A DNA stretch of 64,000 nt from NCBI GenBank assembly GCA_031216915.1, contig CM062289.1, positions 253,761,113 to 253,825,112 on the forward strand, written 5' to 3'. Source of the stretch: Pictodentalium vernedei. Taxonomy: Eukaryota > Mollusca > Scaphopoda > Dentaliida > Dentaliidae. Below are positions 36,431-46,859 of the stretch, one piece after another. Under the pieces are notes generated by a model. The model ran no database searches and had not been told where the DNA came from. It saw nothing but the letters and a program-made list of their open reading frames with translations. Numbering within the stretch: the first letter of the stretch is position 1; the number at the start of each line of letters is the position of its first letter. The translations under genes and the position numbers were made by a program.

Positions 36431-37455
36431 TTAGGCCAAAAAAAAAAAAAAAATAGAGTCCTGTAAGGTACTTATTCCCAATATTGTACTGTTAAAATTC
36501 AGGCTTCCATAAAAGGCCCAAATATTAACAGAGGGACTTGATTTTAACAAACTTGAATCCAACCCATGTAAGAATGTTGAAAAACACATACCAAAAGATT
36601 CCGACTAGTGTTTCAGGGGAAGAAGGTTTTAAAAGATTATTTCTCATGTTGGACCAAGTTAAAATTCTGGCTCCAATAGTGAGCCCAAATATTAACCCAG
36701 ATACTTGATCCTGCAAACTTGAGTCTGATTTCACTAAGGATGGTGAGTACAATATATCAAATGATTCTGATTGGGGGGTTCGTGAAATTTTTTTTTTTAA
36801 AGAATATTCCTCATTTTGTACCAAAGTTAAAATTCAGCCCCAATAGGGAGCACATATATTACTCGACACACTTGATTTGAACTAACTTGAACTTGACCCC
36901 ATAAGGATGCAGTACACCCAACATCAAAGATTCTGATTGGTGGTTCTGAAAAGTTTTAAAGATTATTCCCCATACTGCACAGAGTTAACATTCAGGCTCC
37001 CATGGAAAGCCCAATTATTAACTGATGATTGACTGTTTTAAAGATTATTTCTCATATTGGAATAAATTAAAATTTGAACAACCTTAGATCTGATTGAGAT
37101 ATAAACCGAGGAACTTAATTTAAAAAAAACTGGACTCTGCCCCCCCCCCCCTCACAACCCCATCCTCCCCCCCCACTCCCCAGGGATGTTGTGTAACAAA
37201 TATCAAAAGATTCTATCAGTGGTTCTGGAGAAGATTTTTAAATTTGTTTTGCAAATATGCTGACTCGGCAGTTTTTCCTATACAGTACACTATGACACAA
37301 CTGATGGCAAAAATCTTGCCCCTCCCATCACAAAGGAAAATATCGCTCCACAAACTTTGTCTGAACAAACTTGATTCTAAATCTCAATAGGAAGCTCAGT
37401 ACCAAATATCAAGTCATTGCTCACACTGGTTCATGAGGTTTTTTTTAAATATGGG
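36431..37455 (+). mobile_element. AACAAGAGGCCCC-type element body, interrupted
   Basis: It has body words (GGGACTTGATTTTAACAAAC, TATCAAATGATTCTGATTGG, TTAAAATTCAGCCCC) in about five diverged units. There is no recognisable start. The sequence stops where the 161-bp array element begins; the likely 3' end of the same element is at 39381-39504. Confidence 0.6.
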
Positions 37456-38811
37456 AGTATTTTTTCTCCCCCACTATACATGAAACATACGCATGTCCCG
37501 GGTGAGACAACATATTTCTATCCTACCCACCCCACGTGACATACTCATTCGCATATTTTATTAGGTCGCCGGAACTATTTCATCATCGTCTGCACAATTG
37601 TAAAATATAGAACCTTAGTGAGCACGCTCACATACCCCACGCGCCCCGATATTTCAAGCTCTAATCATTTTTTAAAAATAAACATAGATTCTAGGAATAC
37701 TGCAGAAAACAGTGTTCTGTAGTTTCAACGGTATTGAAAGAATTCAAGCAGAGAAAAAGCCCAGAAAACTGTTATTTTGATGAACTTTTCAAAGTCTATG
37801 GGGCCGTAATTTTGGTAAAAATCAGTGGAGTGAAACAAAACCCAAACTTGTTCTGTAGGCCACCATGTTAGACTAACATATCAAAAATCAGCTCAATATC
37901 TGGAAGCGTGTAGAAAAAAAGTCCGGAAAACTGTAATTTTAATGCATTTTTCAGAGTCCAAGGGTCGTAATTTCGGTAAAAATCAGTGGAGCGGAACAAA
38001 ACGCAAACTTGTTCTGTAGGCCACCATGTTAGACTAACATACCAAAAATCATCTCAATATCTGGAAGCGTGTAGGAAAAAAGTCTGCAAAACTGTAATTT
38101 TGATGAACTTTTCAATGTTCAAGGGCCGTAATTTCGGTAAAAATCAGTGGAGCGGAACAAAATGCAAACTTGATCTGTCGGCAACCATGTTAGACTAACA
38201 TACCCAAAAACAGCTCAATATCTGGAAGCGTGTAGAAAAAAAGTCCGGAAAACTGTAATTTTGATGAACTTTTCAAAGTTCAAGGGCCGTAATTTCGTTA
38301 AAAATCAGTGGAGCGGAACAAAATGCAAACTTGATCTGTAGACCACCATGTTAGACTAACATACCAAAAATCAGCTCAATATCTGGAAGCGTGTAGAAAA
38401 AAAGTCCGGAAAACTGTAATTTTGATGAATTTTTCAGAATCCATGGGCCGTAATTTTGGTAAAAATCAGTGGAGTGGAGAAAAATGCAAACTTGATCTGT
38501 AGGCCACCATGTTAGACTCACATCCCAAAAATCAGCTCAATATCTGGAAGTGTCTAGAAAAAAAGTCCGGAAAACAGTAATTTTGATGAATTTTACAGAG
38601 TACAAGGGCCGTAATTTCGGTAAAAATCAGTGGAGTGGAAAAAATGCAAACCTGATCTGTAGGCCACCATGTTAGACTCATATACCAAAAATCAGCTCAA
38701 TTTCTGGAAGCGTGTAGAAAAAAAGTCCGGAAAACAAGTAGGACTGACTGACGGACAGACCAGTCAAAAACATTATACCCCAGCAACTTCGTTGCGTGGG
38801 GTATAATAAAC
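37456..38811 (+). mobile_element. Tandem-repeat element with 161-bp units and GGGGTATAAT end
   Basis: The word CACCATGTTAGACT recurs at 37861, 38022, 38182 (variant), 38344, 38505 and 38665, a 160-162 bp period. Each unit also has GGTAAAAATCAGTGGAG and TCTGGAAGCGTGTAG. It closes with GACGGACAGACCAGTC and a hairpin at 38772-38807 (ATTATACCCCAGCAAC / GTTGCGTGGGGTATAAT). Bivalve satellites of about 160 bp inside mobile elements are known; whether this is the same family needs alignment. The left boundary is uncertain. Confidence 0.75.
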
Positions 38812-39380
38812 AAAATGGCTTCACAACTTCCAGCATGTAATCCACGTGCCATTCAAAATCAACAATGTTGATTTCTTTCAACCTCATGTTTCTCTGCAGA
38901 TTTGATAACATCACTGCGCAAATTTATCGATCGATTGATAATCTCACAATGCCCTTTACATTAGAGTTTGACACGCGCAAATTCATTAACCCCTTAACGG
39001 ACAGTGTTACAAATCAATTTTTTAGTATATACCTATGATATATTCCTAACTTTTGCATGATCTTTCCGATGAAATTGTTCGTTTTTCGAAAGGACTATGA
39101 CTTGATAAATTGGGTAGGTCACCACGTGACCGCCAATTATCTATAATGACGTAATCCTCATGTGGGGGAGAAAAATCATCCTCGATGAGTCTGAAGGTGG
39201 GAATGGGGAAATTTCACCCTTGGGGCAAGATATTTGAACCAGATCCTTGGCAAGCCTCAGGTCTGGTTCAAATATCTTGTCCCTCGGGTGAGATTTCCCC
39301 ATCCCACCTCCAGACTCCTCAGGGATCATAATAATTCCAGCCCCTGGGTGCGATGTAAGAACAACCACCATCAATTTAAC
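38812..39380. repeat. Spacer with a 149-bp imperfect palindrome
   Basis: The palindrome at about 39178-39326 has arms of about 65 bp: GGCAAGATATTTGAACCAGA on the left and TCTGGTTCAAATATCTTGTC on the right, extending to GATGAGTCTG / CAGACTCCTC. 38812-39177 shows nothing. Confidence 0.65.
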
Positions 39381-39504
39381 TGATCAGTCAAGCAGTTTTG
39401 GAGAAATCTCAAACACTATGTTCACGGACGACAGATGGCAGACAGACGACAAATGGCGAGTGATCACAATAGCTCATCCTGACTTTCAGTCAGGTGAGCT
39501 AAAT
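39381..39504 (+). mobile_element. 3' end of a tandem-repeat element
   Basis: CAGTTTTGGAGAAATCTC, then a GACGACAGATGGCAGACAGA stretch and a terminal hairpin at 39470-39500 (TAGCTCATCCTGACT / AGTCAGGTGAGCTA). Possibly the displaced end of the element at 36431-37455. Confidence 0.65.
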
Positions 39505-40189
39505 AGAGAAGATTGCATCAGAAAGATATCTATCTAATAAAGATGATGGCTTAAATGTAGATGCCAAACTCTTCAGCTCTTCTGGAACTTTACCCGAACA
39601 TCAATGTTCAATAAAATGTAATATATCGTCTCAGCATGCTATAATGGCAATGAAGGTCTGCAGTTGTCATCTGATGTCTCTTCAGAATGAGTGCCAGGTG
39701 ATCTATATTGGTAGTCATGGTCCTCCAATTCTTGATCCAACTGGAAATAAGAACCTGAGCAGTCTGAATGAGGACATGGTTGAGCCACTCAAAACTCTCT
39801 TTTTCTCCAGCCATTTTTCTTACCTGGCATTTTGTATACTCTACTTGTGTAAAACAAGAAGTGGAAACAAATACACTGTCAGTTGAAAAAATCAATACAT
39901 GTAACTGGAAAAAACACAAGACACACAGAGACTTTTGACTGGTGTGTGACAGTGCCCCTAAAATTTTGACAAGATTTCCCAAACTTTCAATGACTTTCCA
40001 GTCCTGGAATGTATAACCACAAAATTCCTATACAATCAAGATTCCAGGAGCTGCATTCACATCCTGTTTTCAGCTACGCAGCAGCCAAATGCAATCACTA
40101 AGATAGAGATAATGATCCTTCAAAATCCACATCCTGAACTTCCGTGAGGATCATGCACAAAACATTTTCAGAGTAACAAATTTACAAAC
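39505..40189. other. Intronic sequence, nothing recognised
   Basis: A 124-codon minus-strand frame (39608-39982) has no splice or family support. Confidence 0.5.
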
Positions 40190-40274
40190 CTTGAGCTCCT
40201 GAATCTGACTCTGACCCACTCTCTTCAATGTCAACTAACTCTTCATCTTCCTCATCATCATTAGTATGTATTTC
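40190..40274 (-). CDS. KIF21: KIF21-type kinesin, acidic linker exon 2
   Basis: 85-nt internal exon. The acceptor is GTCTTTTGCAG and the donor GTTTGTAAAT. It starts in phase 0 and leaves one G, completed to an Asp codon by AT of the exon at 12600. The peptide reads EIHTNDDEEDEELVDIEE then SGSESDSGAQ, the Glu/Asp-rich and Ser-rich end of the KIF21 acidic linker. The following intron (12601-40189) is 27.6 kb, the longest in the window, and holds most of the transposons described here. Confidence 0.9.
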
Positions 40275-40892
40275 CTGCAAAAGACAAAGAACTACCAAAT
40301 GGTGAATTTAACTGACTTACATTGGATTAATTTATAACCAATCAATAAAAATCTGTATATGTGGATTTTTGTTGCATATGATACCGGTAATACTTCGTAA
40401 GTTTAGAGGCAGTTTTTGTTTATGAAATAGGATTTAATTTAATGTAATGCAGAATGCAAGAAAAAAACTGCAATGAATAAAGTGCAGCCATAAAATGTAA
40501 ACAATGCAACAGGGAAGTAGAATGATGAAATTGTTTATAGCATGGTTTCTTGGATGGCATGTGATTCCCATGTTCAACATTTAGGCTAGGCATGACAAAC
40601 ATAGTTCTCTTCAGTTTTCAAAAACTTCTCTGTATCAAATTAATCTGTTTTTATCCCTATAGGTTCCTGTATTTCATATGGTAGTGACAAGGGGCATTTG
40701 AGTTGAAGGTCCATTTATTTCAGGACTAGTTTGCACAAGAGAGGCTTTGTCTTTTTTGCTGTGTCTCATTCATCTCAGGTTGTGGCATGCACTATACAGT
40801 GCAATCCCTGAAAAAATTACCCACTTATGATACCGGAATTCTCAAACCCTCATTATTTATGAAAAATTTATGTCAATAATTTGAATAGTTGA

Positions 40893-41105
40893 TCACGAAC
40901 ATTTATAGCTATGTCATGCTGGCAACACCTGAATAATGTAATGTTTAGCCAATCGTTTGTACTCATGTTATGCACGTCAAGAGGACTCAAATCGTATGTG
41001 ATTGTTACTGAATCCAGTTACACCGGTGAAACTATATGAAACTATACTTGTTCATCACAATGAATGAGTACTGCTCCACTTTCTGAGGTTCCCACAGGGA
41101 AACAG
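40893..41105 (-). repeat. Diverged shared-tail SINE-like repeat (copy 7)
   Basis: TTTAGCCAATCGTTTGTACTC, TCAAGAGGACTC, ACCGGTGAAAC, ACTTGTTCATCACAATGAA and GAGGTTCCCACAGGGAA follow the same order as in the other copies. Confidence 0.55.
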
Positions 41106-41397
41106 TTCATTATCTCTTAAAATTATTCAAGACAAGATTTTTATTAGAGATCAAAGTGATAAACCTCTTTAGATACCAAGTATGCTATTTTTTAAAATAC
41201 CCAAGTACTTAAAAGTACCAAATAGTAGTGGAACTTCCTATAACCCATAAAAAGTATATCCTTTTTGGCTGTATCTGACTACAGTTCAGCTGCCACATGG
41301 ACTGGTCACTTTCTACAGCCGCCATGGAATGGTCACTTTCCATGGGGTCGACAGTATTTCCATGGACACAATAATATTAGATTTCAAATACTAATTA

Positions 41398-41487
41398 TAG
41401 GAATAATCATCAAAAATTTAATAAATGAAGCACCAGGTACAACCCAGTGCTTCATTAATTAAAATTTTGCTGATGATTTTTATTATC
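41398..41487. repeat. Imperfect hairpin, arms about 38 bp
   Basis: AATAATCATCAAAAATTTAA / TTAAAATTTTGCTGATGATT outer arms and AATGAAGCACC / AGTGCTTCATT inner arms. Confidence 0.7.
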
Positions 41488-41741
41488 TGTTAAACGCAAG
41501 AGTGGACATTACTGCCCACACATGGATTATGACCAGTTCATGGCGACTATACTGTATATGCTTGGATAAAAGTCTTTAAAACCCAATTGCACTGCACCTT
41601 TGGGGATTGATGCAGAATAAGGGGGTCTGTATATATATACTGTTCAAAAAAAGAAACACAAAACAGGTTTTCTGTGATGAGGGACGTTCCCGCATTATGA
41701 GATAATGAGATAGAGACTGAAATCAATTCATAAGGAAAGTT

Positions 41742-41991
41742 TTAACCCTTTACCCAACGTAACGGCTAAAACCGGCCAGCGCGATTCTCAAAAATCGCCA
41801 ATTAATTTTTATTATTTTTTCCAATTTTGTCTCAAAAACATAGGTTTTGATCCCTCGTTGGAATGAGCTCGTCGAGCCGTTCCAATGCGGGGTCATAACC
41901 TATGTTTTTGAGATAAAAAATGAAAAAAATAAGTTATTCAAGAATTTTTTTTGCAAGTGTCGTCTGCTTTTCAGGTTGGGTAAAGGGTTAA
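41742..41991. mobile_element. piggyBac-like MITE, TTAA flanked (copy 2)
   Basis: TTAACCCTTTACCCAACGT and AGGTTGGGTAAAGGGTTAA ends; central palindrome around TCGTTGGAATGAGCTCGTCG. 250 bp. Same family as 11781-12011. Confidence 0.85.
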
Positions 41992-42056
41992 TGGGTGAAT
42001 GAAGCACAAATGGAGACGTTTCAGACATTAACGTCACGAGTCAACGTCATCCAAAC

Positions 42057-43062
42057 TCAATATCTAGTGTGACCACCATCTGAGTCCAAAACAACTTGGC
42101 ACCTTCTGTTCATTGATGAGATCAGATTCCGGATAGAAGCTTGAGGTACGGTGGCCTTCTCTTCCTGCAATGCTTGTGCCAACTGTGGTAACGTCTGAGG
42201 TTTTGGTTGACGCTGTTGCACACATCGACCCAGTTGATCCAATAGATGTTCGATCGGGTTCTAATCTGGCGATCTGGAGGACCAGGGCAGGACTTCGATG
42301 TTGTTATCCTGTAGAAAAGCTGTCATGAGCCTTGCTGTGTGTGGTCAGGCGTTGTCATGCTGGAAAACGGCGTTGGCGTTCTGCATAATGGGGAGCCTGT
42401 GTGGATGCAAAATTTCATCTCTGTACCTCTGTGCCATTAAGATAACCTCAACATGGACGAGGTCCGTTCTACCATTGTGAAATGGCTGCCCACATCATAA
42501 CGCTACCACCACCAAATCTGTTCACCTCCCAAATGCAGCTACATGCAAAACGTTCTACATGACGTCTGTACACACAGCATCATCCATCAACTCGGTAAAG
42601 AAGGAAACGTGACTCGTCACTGAATCATACTGTTCTCCATCTCTGATGAGGACATGCCCTGTGCATCTGATACCATTGAAGTCGCTGTCAACGATGCTGC
42701 GCTGTCAAAATGATGCCACAAACTAGCCGTCTAGCACACAGACCTGCCTCGCGTAGACGGATGCAAAAGGTCGGATCCAAAATCCTCCGCTGACCTGGTA
42801 GCATTGACGCTGTAGAGGTCGCTGTGCTTGTTCTCGCCTGCAAATGATGTAACCGGATGTATCAATCCTGAGCTGAGGTGGTCTCTCAGGGTCTCCCGGA
42901 TCTTGGAAGGTCCTGCGTTGTCCTCTGGATTTGGTAGTGGGTCCACAGGCATGTGATGGTGCTCGGTGAGACTTTGAACAATCTCGCTACATTAGAAGCT
43001 GATTCGCCTGTTTCCAAGCAGCCAATGACGTTATTTCTCTGAGCTTTGGTCAAACTCGGCAT
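42057..43062 (-). pseudogene. Tc1-like transposase, broken
   Basis: The start at 43062 gives MPSLTKAQRNNVIGCLETGE, a helix-turn-helix domain ending near TTQDLPRSGRP. The middle is frame-shifted. The third-acid block reads LPWSSRSPD, stop, NPIEHLLDQLG, and the C-terminus SSMNRRCQVVLDSDGGHTRY is the usual Tc1 ending. Stops and frameshifts make it inactive, so this copy cannot move the enclosed recombinase gene by its own enzyme. Confidence 0.88.
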
Positions 43063-43212
43063 TTTGCATGAGCAATATCCCTTTAACGCTGTGTGAATTC
43101 CAACTGATTTCCATGTCCATTTATACCCCAACACGTTCAGCTCGCATTCTCAGAGCGTGCAACTTCATGATCAGGTATAAACTCAGTGGAAACTTTGTTT
43201 TGTTAATTATAC

Positions 43213-43390
43213 AATAACATGATTTTTGAGGGCGTTATGGTTCATTATCGGCCCTACCGGAATGATCAACAGCCCAAGGGTCTATTATCGGCCCGAGACG
43301 GAGTCGAGGGCCGATAATAGCCCGCGGGCTGTTGATCATTCCGGTAGGGCCGATAATGAACCATAACGCTTGAAAAGAAATCATGTTATT
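43213..43390. repeat. 178-bp hairpin downstream of the recombinase gene
   Basis: Near-complete inverted repeat. Outer arms AATAACATGATTT / AAATCATGTTATT, then GCGTTATGGTTCATTATCGG and its complement, TACCGGAATGATCAACAGCCC and its complement, and inner arms CTATTATCGGCCC / GGGCCGATAATAG round a 13-nt centre. Only a few mismatches and a one-base bulge. It ends about 160 bp from the recombinase stop codon. Confidence 0.9.
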
Positions 43391-43553
43391 TTTATTATTA
43401 TCACTACCGTGAGGTTATATATGGATAAGAGGGAGAAAACATCAGATCATCAATCATTTATATATGATTCATCAGAGGTGAACAAAAATGAAGATCATGA
43501 AGTTCAACAATAATACTAGTCACTGTCCAGTGTAGTTGGCCCTGAAGAATAAT

Positions 43554-45008
43554 TCACATTTTCATATTAAATGTACAATTATTGAAAGTGGCACCAGGCA
43601 TTATATTGGGAGCCATCTGAAGTGCCTGTGAATTTGAGTGACTCGTGAACTGATTACAGCTGCCTGTTTCATTTGACTGCTGGTTTGGTTGAGGAACATC
43701 AATATTAAAAATTGTACCAGGTGGTGCGTTGGGAGGAATTGTAATTATTCCATCCTCTGAAACCAAGTTCATATGTGGATTAGCAACTGATGCTTCTATG
43801 GAATCATTGTCTGTATGGTTATGATCATCAAACAAACTGTGTGAAATGCTAAATGAACCAGCACCTCCACTGCTTCCACTGATATTCGTATTCTCACTTT
43901 CACCGATATTCATATTCTCATACTCTTGGTCGGAATTGACATTCAAGGATTCACTGGGAGTACTCAATGATGCACTGAGGATGTTAGCGCATGCTCGTTT
44001 TTGGTGAACAGAGCTGTCAGAAATGTAATGTTTTAAACTTTCAACATTTTTGTGATTAGTGATGCTTCTGATTGTCTCTGTACTAATCCCACCCTGGTAC
44101 AGATTGGTCACGGTAGCTACTCGTACACTGTGGCAGGTATATTCAGTCGAAAGTCCTGCTTTTGAAGAAATTTGTTGCATCATAGATGCTAGGGTATTCT
44201 TGCCAATCGGTTTATTTTCAAACCAGTGTTCATTTGTATTGTATTTAACCCTTGGGTGTTGGAAAAGTCTGTTACAGTTAGGATTTAATTTAGAAACATG
44301 AAATTTGAACACGGCAACCCCATCGCCATACATCCTTTGGGTATTATAGTCGATTTCTCTTTGGCGGTTGCCACCTTGGTAGTTTTTGGACTGTAACGTT
44401 TCATTCATTTCCACGAATTGGATGCCATCCGAGTCTTCAGACAAACGAAAAGTGTCTTTCGTCATTGTTGTCCAACCCTCTCGCCCACGACGGCCGAAGC
44501 TATAACACAAGTGAAACCAACAAGCTTCAAGGAGAATTTCAGGTGATTTTTGGTAACTGGATAAGTAGACGCCAATTTTTTTCATGTCTGAATCACTTAT
44601 TGTTGGCTTGTGCTTTGGCTTGGGATTGCCAGCTTTGAAATAAAGTCGACATCGGGCCTGAAATATGTTGTTAGCACTTGTAAAGTCCTTGTCTTTTATG
44701 ATATTAATAGGCCTATTGTATGGTGCAGAGGTGATGAACCGGTGGATAGCTGCTCGCACAGACGACAAGCTACTTGGTGTTAGACTTGTTCCAGGTTTCT
44801 TTGAACGCACTTCTGCGTAAAACTTTCGCAACAGTTCATTCAATTCCATTGGTGAAATTGTATAGAAATTACATTCTTTCTGTCGCCTTTCCAACCAATC
44901 ATGGAATTTCTTGACCCCATATTTCGTAGCCAGAGCAGTATTTTGGGGTATTGAACTTTTCTCCAAATTTTGCAAATCAGCTTCACTTAACTCACTTGAT
45001 TGTGACAT
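43554..45008 (-). CDS. Crypton-like tyrosine recombinase, intact 484 aa
   Basis: Single uninterrupted frame, ATG at 45008 and TGA at 43554. Residues about 20-120 look like a core-binding (SAM-like) domain. The catalytic domain follows with a complete tyrosine-recombinase set: Arg in CYSFGRRGREGW (Arg173/174), HSVR (His293, Arg296), a second His in TNHKNV (His319) and the nucleophile Tyr328 in LKHYI. A Ser/Asn-rich tail of about 140 residues follows. The layout resembles the DUF3504 domain of ZMYM2/QRICH1/KCTD1-type proteins, which derives from Crypton transposons (established). A mobile gene is more likely than a domesticated one: single exon, inside another transposon, flanked by palindromes. 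Tyrosine recombinases cut and rejoin DNA through a 3'-phosphotyrosine. Codon use and full length suggest recent activity or selection. Confidence 0.85.
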   Translation of the reverse strand: MSQSSELSEADLQNLEKSSIPQNTALATKYGVKKFHDWLERRQKECNFYTISPMELNELLRKFYAEVRSKKPGTSLTPSSLSSVRAAIHRFITSAPYNRPINIIKDKDFTSANNIFQARCRLYFKAGNPKPKHKPTISDSDMKKIGVYLSSYQKSPEILLEACWFHLCYSFGRRGREGWTTMTKDTFRLSEDSDGIQFVEMNETLQSKNYQGGNRQREIDYNTQRMYGDGVAVFKFHVSKLNPNCNRLFQHPRVKYNTNEHWFENKPIGKNTLASMMQQISSKAGLSTEYTCHSVRVATVTNLYQGGISTETIRSITNHKNVESLKHYISDSSVHQKRACANILSASLSTPSESLNVNSDQEYENMNIGESENTNISGSSGGAGSFSISHSLFDDHNHTDNDSIEASVANPHMNLVSEDGIITIPPNAPPGTIFNIDVPQPNQQSNETGSCNQFTSHSNSQALQMAPNIMPGATFNNCTFNMKM

Positions 45009-45086
45009 TATACCGGTAATACTTTTGGTTTTCAGCTTTTAAGAAATCGCATGTGTCGTCTGTTTATCAACAGTCGCCGGTGATAT

Positions 45087-45096
45087 TTATAGACAA
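45087..45096 (-). promoter_or_regulatory. TATA-like box upstream of the recombinase
   Basis: CTATAAATAT on the minus strand, about 80 bp before the ATG. A donor-like GGTAAGTAAT further upstream (about 45230) might mark a 5' UTR intron, but no partner is certain. Confidence 0.4.
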
Positions 45097-45429
45097 ATGC
45101 GGTCACGTGATGAGTGAGTTGACCTCTCGAACTTTCAAATAAATTACAGCGAACTCTAGAAAGGCAACCGAATGACGAAGCTAAACAATGTGCTAACAAC
45201 ATATTTCAGACACAGTGACTAACTATTACTTACCAAATATCGATAGTAAGATCCCATACGTGTCCCATTTGGAAGGGGTTTCACCTAAACATGTAGCTTT
45301 GCGATGAAAAAGAATGAAGAAAATTGCACATTTTTCGAAACAAATCGCGGCAGCCGGAAGCAGAGGAAATTGGGAATTGAATTGAATTGAAACATTACGT
45401 CACATGATAAAAGATGTGCATCATGTTAC

Positions 45430-45497
45430 CGGTGACGGAAATGGCCCGCAGGCCGCGGGCCATATTGAGTCGACTTTTTCAATATTGGCCCGCAGCC
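45430..45497. repeat. Palindrome cluster upstream of the recombinase gene
   Basis: ATGGCCCGC / GCGGGCCAT (9-bp perfect arms, 5-nt loop), directly followed by GGCCATATTGA / TCAATATTGGCC. It shares GGCCCGC-type words with the 178-bp hairpin at the other side of the gene, so the two may mark the ends of the inserted element. Confidence 0.6.
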
Positions 45498-46059
45498 CAG
45501 TACATCCTGGACAATACGACTTTTGTGCAGCCCCAGAAAATGAAAATATTCGCCAAGGAGTGCCCTGTAAAGTGATAATAATTTCCAATATTTTTGGGGT
45601 CACAGTGGCCGAAGTTATGCCCTATTGTCCAAAATGTTACATAATGTTTAGACCACCACGATATGTCGTTAACCATATATACAGCCACACTTCATCACTA
45701 TATTCTCCCAAATTTACCATGTTATTGTGACTAGACCCATTTTGCGTTTCTTTTTTTGAACAGCATATTTTGTGCATGAGCTACATTGGTTAGCACCTGT
45801 ATAAGCATTTACTAAATAAATTGTTCATTTCATATTGAAAGCAATGTGAAATCTTATTTTACAAGAGATAATTTAGTGAAAAAAAGAGTTGCAAACATAG
45901 GTGAACTGGTAAAAATCTTTCAAAACATTCAGTTCAGTACATAAACTTGGGAGACAGTGTGCACATAAAAATTCCTTGCAGAAAATGATATTAAATAGAA
46001 ATTTAAGAGAATAAAATATGGTGACCAGAACATGAAACTGTGGAACATTCACATATCCA

Positions 46060-46280
46060 CTACCTTGTGATCACCTACATGAGAATTTCATTGAAGTTGG
46101 TATGTTAACTTTGGAGTTGTAGACACAGGAATTTCATAGAAATCATTAATAAAAAATCTAAATTCAAGAGAAGATTACCCAGTTAAAAACTTTAGCAATT
46201 TGAAGATTTTGGAGTGTGTATAAATGCATGCATGATACTCCTCATTTTTGAGAAGTTTTATCAAAATCCAACTTGGGAAA
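46060..46280 (+). repeat. Degenerate copy of the AAGTTCAAGG repeat
   Basis: Words such as CAAGAGAAGATTACCCAGTT, TTTGAGAAGTTTTATC and ACAGGAATTTCATAGAAATC resemble the units at 7837-8090. Confidence 0.35.
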
Positions 46281-46308
46281 AGCAGACATGTAATAATAAA
46301 ATGTTTAC

Positions 46309-46402
46309 TTCATCATCCTCAGACTTCTCTTGACTTTCAACATGTTCAACATCTTGTTCTCCTTCATTCTTATCTTCATCACTGACATTCTCTTTATCAC
46401 TT
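46309..46402 (-). CDS. KIF21: KIF21-type kinesin, acidic linker exon 1
   Basis: 94-nt internal exon. The acceptor is CTGTTTAAG and the donor GTAAACATTT. One base completes the Gly codon from the previous exon, then 31 codons follow, ending in phase 0. The peptide is strongly acidic (SDKENVSDEDKNEGEQ then EKSEDDE). KIF21 proteins have a long Glu/Asp-rich stretch between two coiled-coil blocks, and this exon plus the next encode it. Low-complexity acidic sequence carries little homology signal, so the assignment depends on phase agreement with both neighbours and on its position between the two well-conserved stalk exons. Confidence 0.85.
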
Positions 46403-46859
46403 CTTAAACAGAAAAGAAATAAACAATGTTTTTAATAGTAACTGGGATGATCGTTAAACTAACCCCTCTAAAAATTTATTTTTTGAATGAAGATTTATTT
46501 GTCAATCAGGTAATATGACATAACATCACTTAGACAAAAAACTTCTATTAAATTCTCTGTTAAGAGACCCTCAATTTTCTCCATCACACCGTTAAAACTG
46601 CTTCGGATGTGGATTTCAGTATTGCTAATATTTCAGATTTCTCTGGAATCTACATATTGTTTTACTGACACCATTGTCATAGGCAACAGAATTTTTTGTT
46701 ACTATTTATTTGTAAACACTCCACATAACTAGCCTTAACTTATGTATTATATTAAATTAATGCTCTATGCTATTGTGTGTATGTGTTCCATTGTGACTCC
46801 TTACATTATGTAAAATTAAATGAGCACAGCTAACATTATGTGAACAACAACAGGCAATA
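46403..46859. other. Intronic sequence, nothing recognised
   Basis: No supported feature. Confidence 0.5.

Larger units (their letters stand above)
41638..45765 (-). mobile_element. Tc1/mariner-type transposon 3, with nested insertions
   Basis: Inverted termini share CTGTTCAAAAAAAGAAAC at both ends, with TA at 41636-41637 and 45766-45767. At 4.1 kb it is far longer than a normal Tc1-like element of 1.5-1.8 kb. The excess is a piggyBac-like MITE near the left end (41742-41991) and the tyrosine recombinase segment with its palindromes (about 43213-45495) between the transposase start and the right terminus. Confidence 0.85.

Noticed and set aside
39608..39982. 124-codon minus-strand frame near a KIF21 exon
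   Set aside because: KIF21 reads straight from the exon at 40274-40190 into 12600 in phase; no room for an extra exon and no splice sites fit.
44059..44301. Plus-strand 80-codon frame
   Set aside because: Antisense to the tyrosine recombinase gene.
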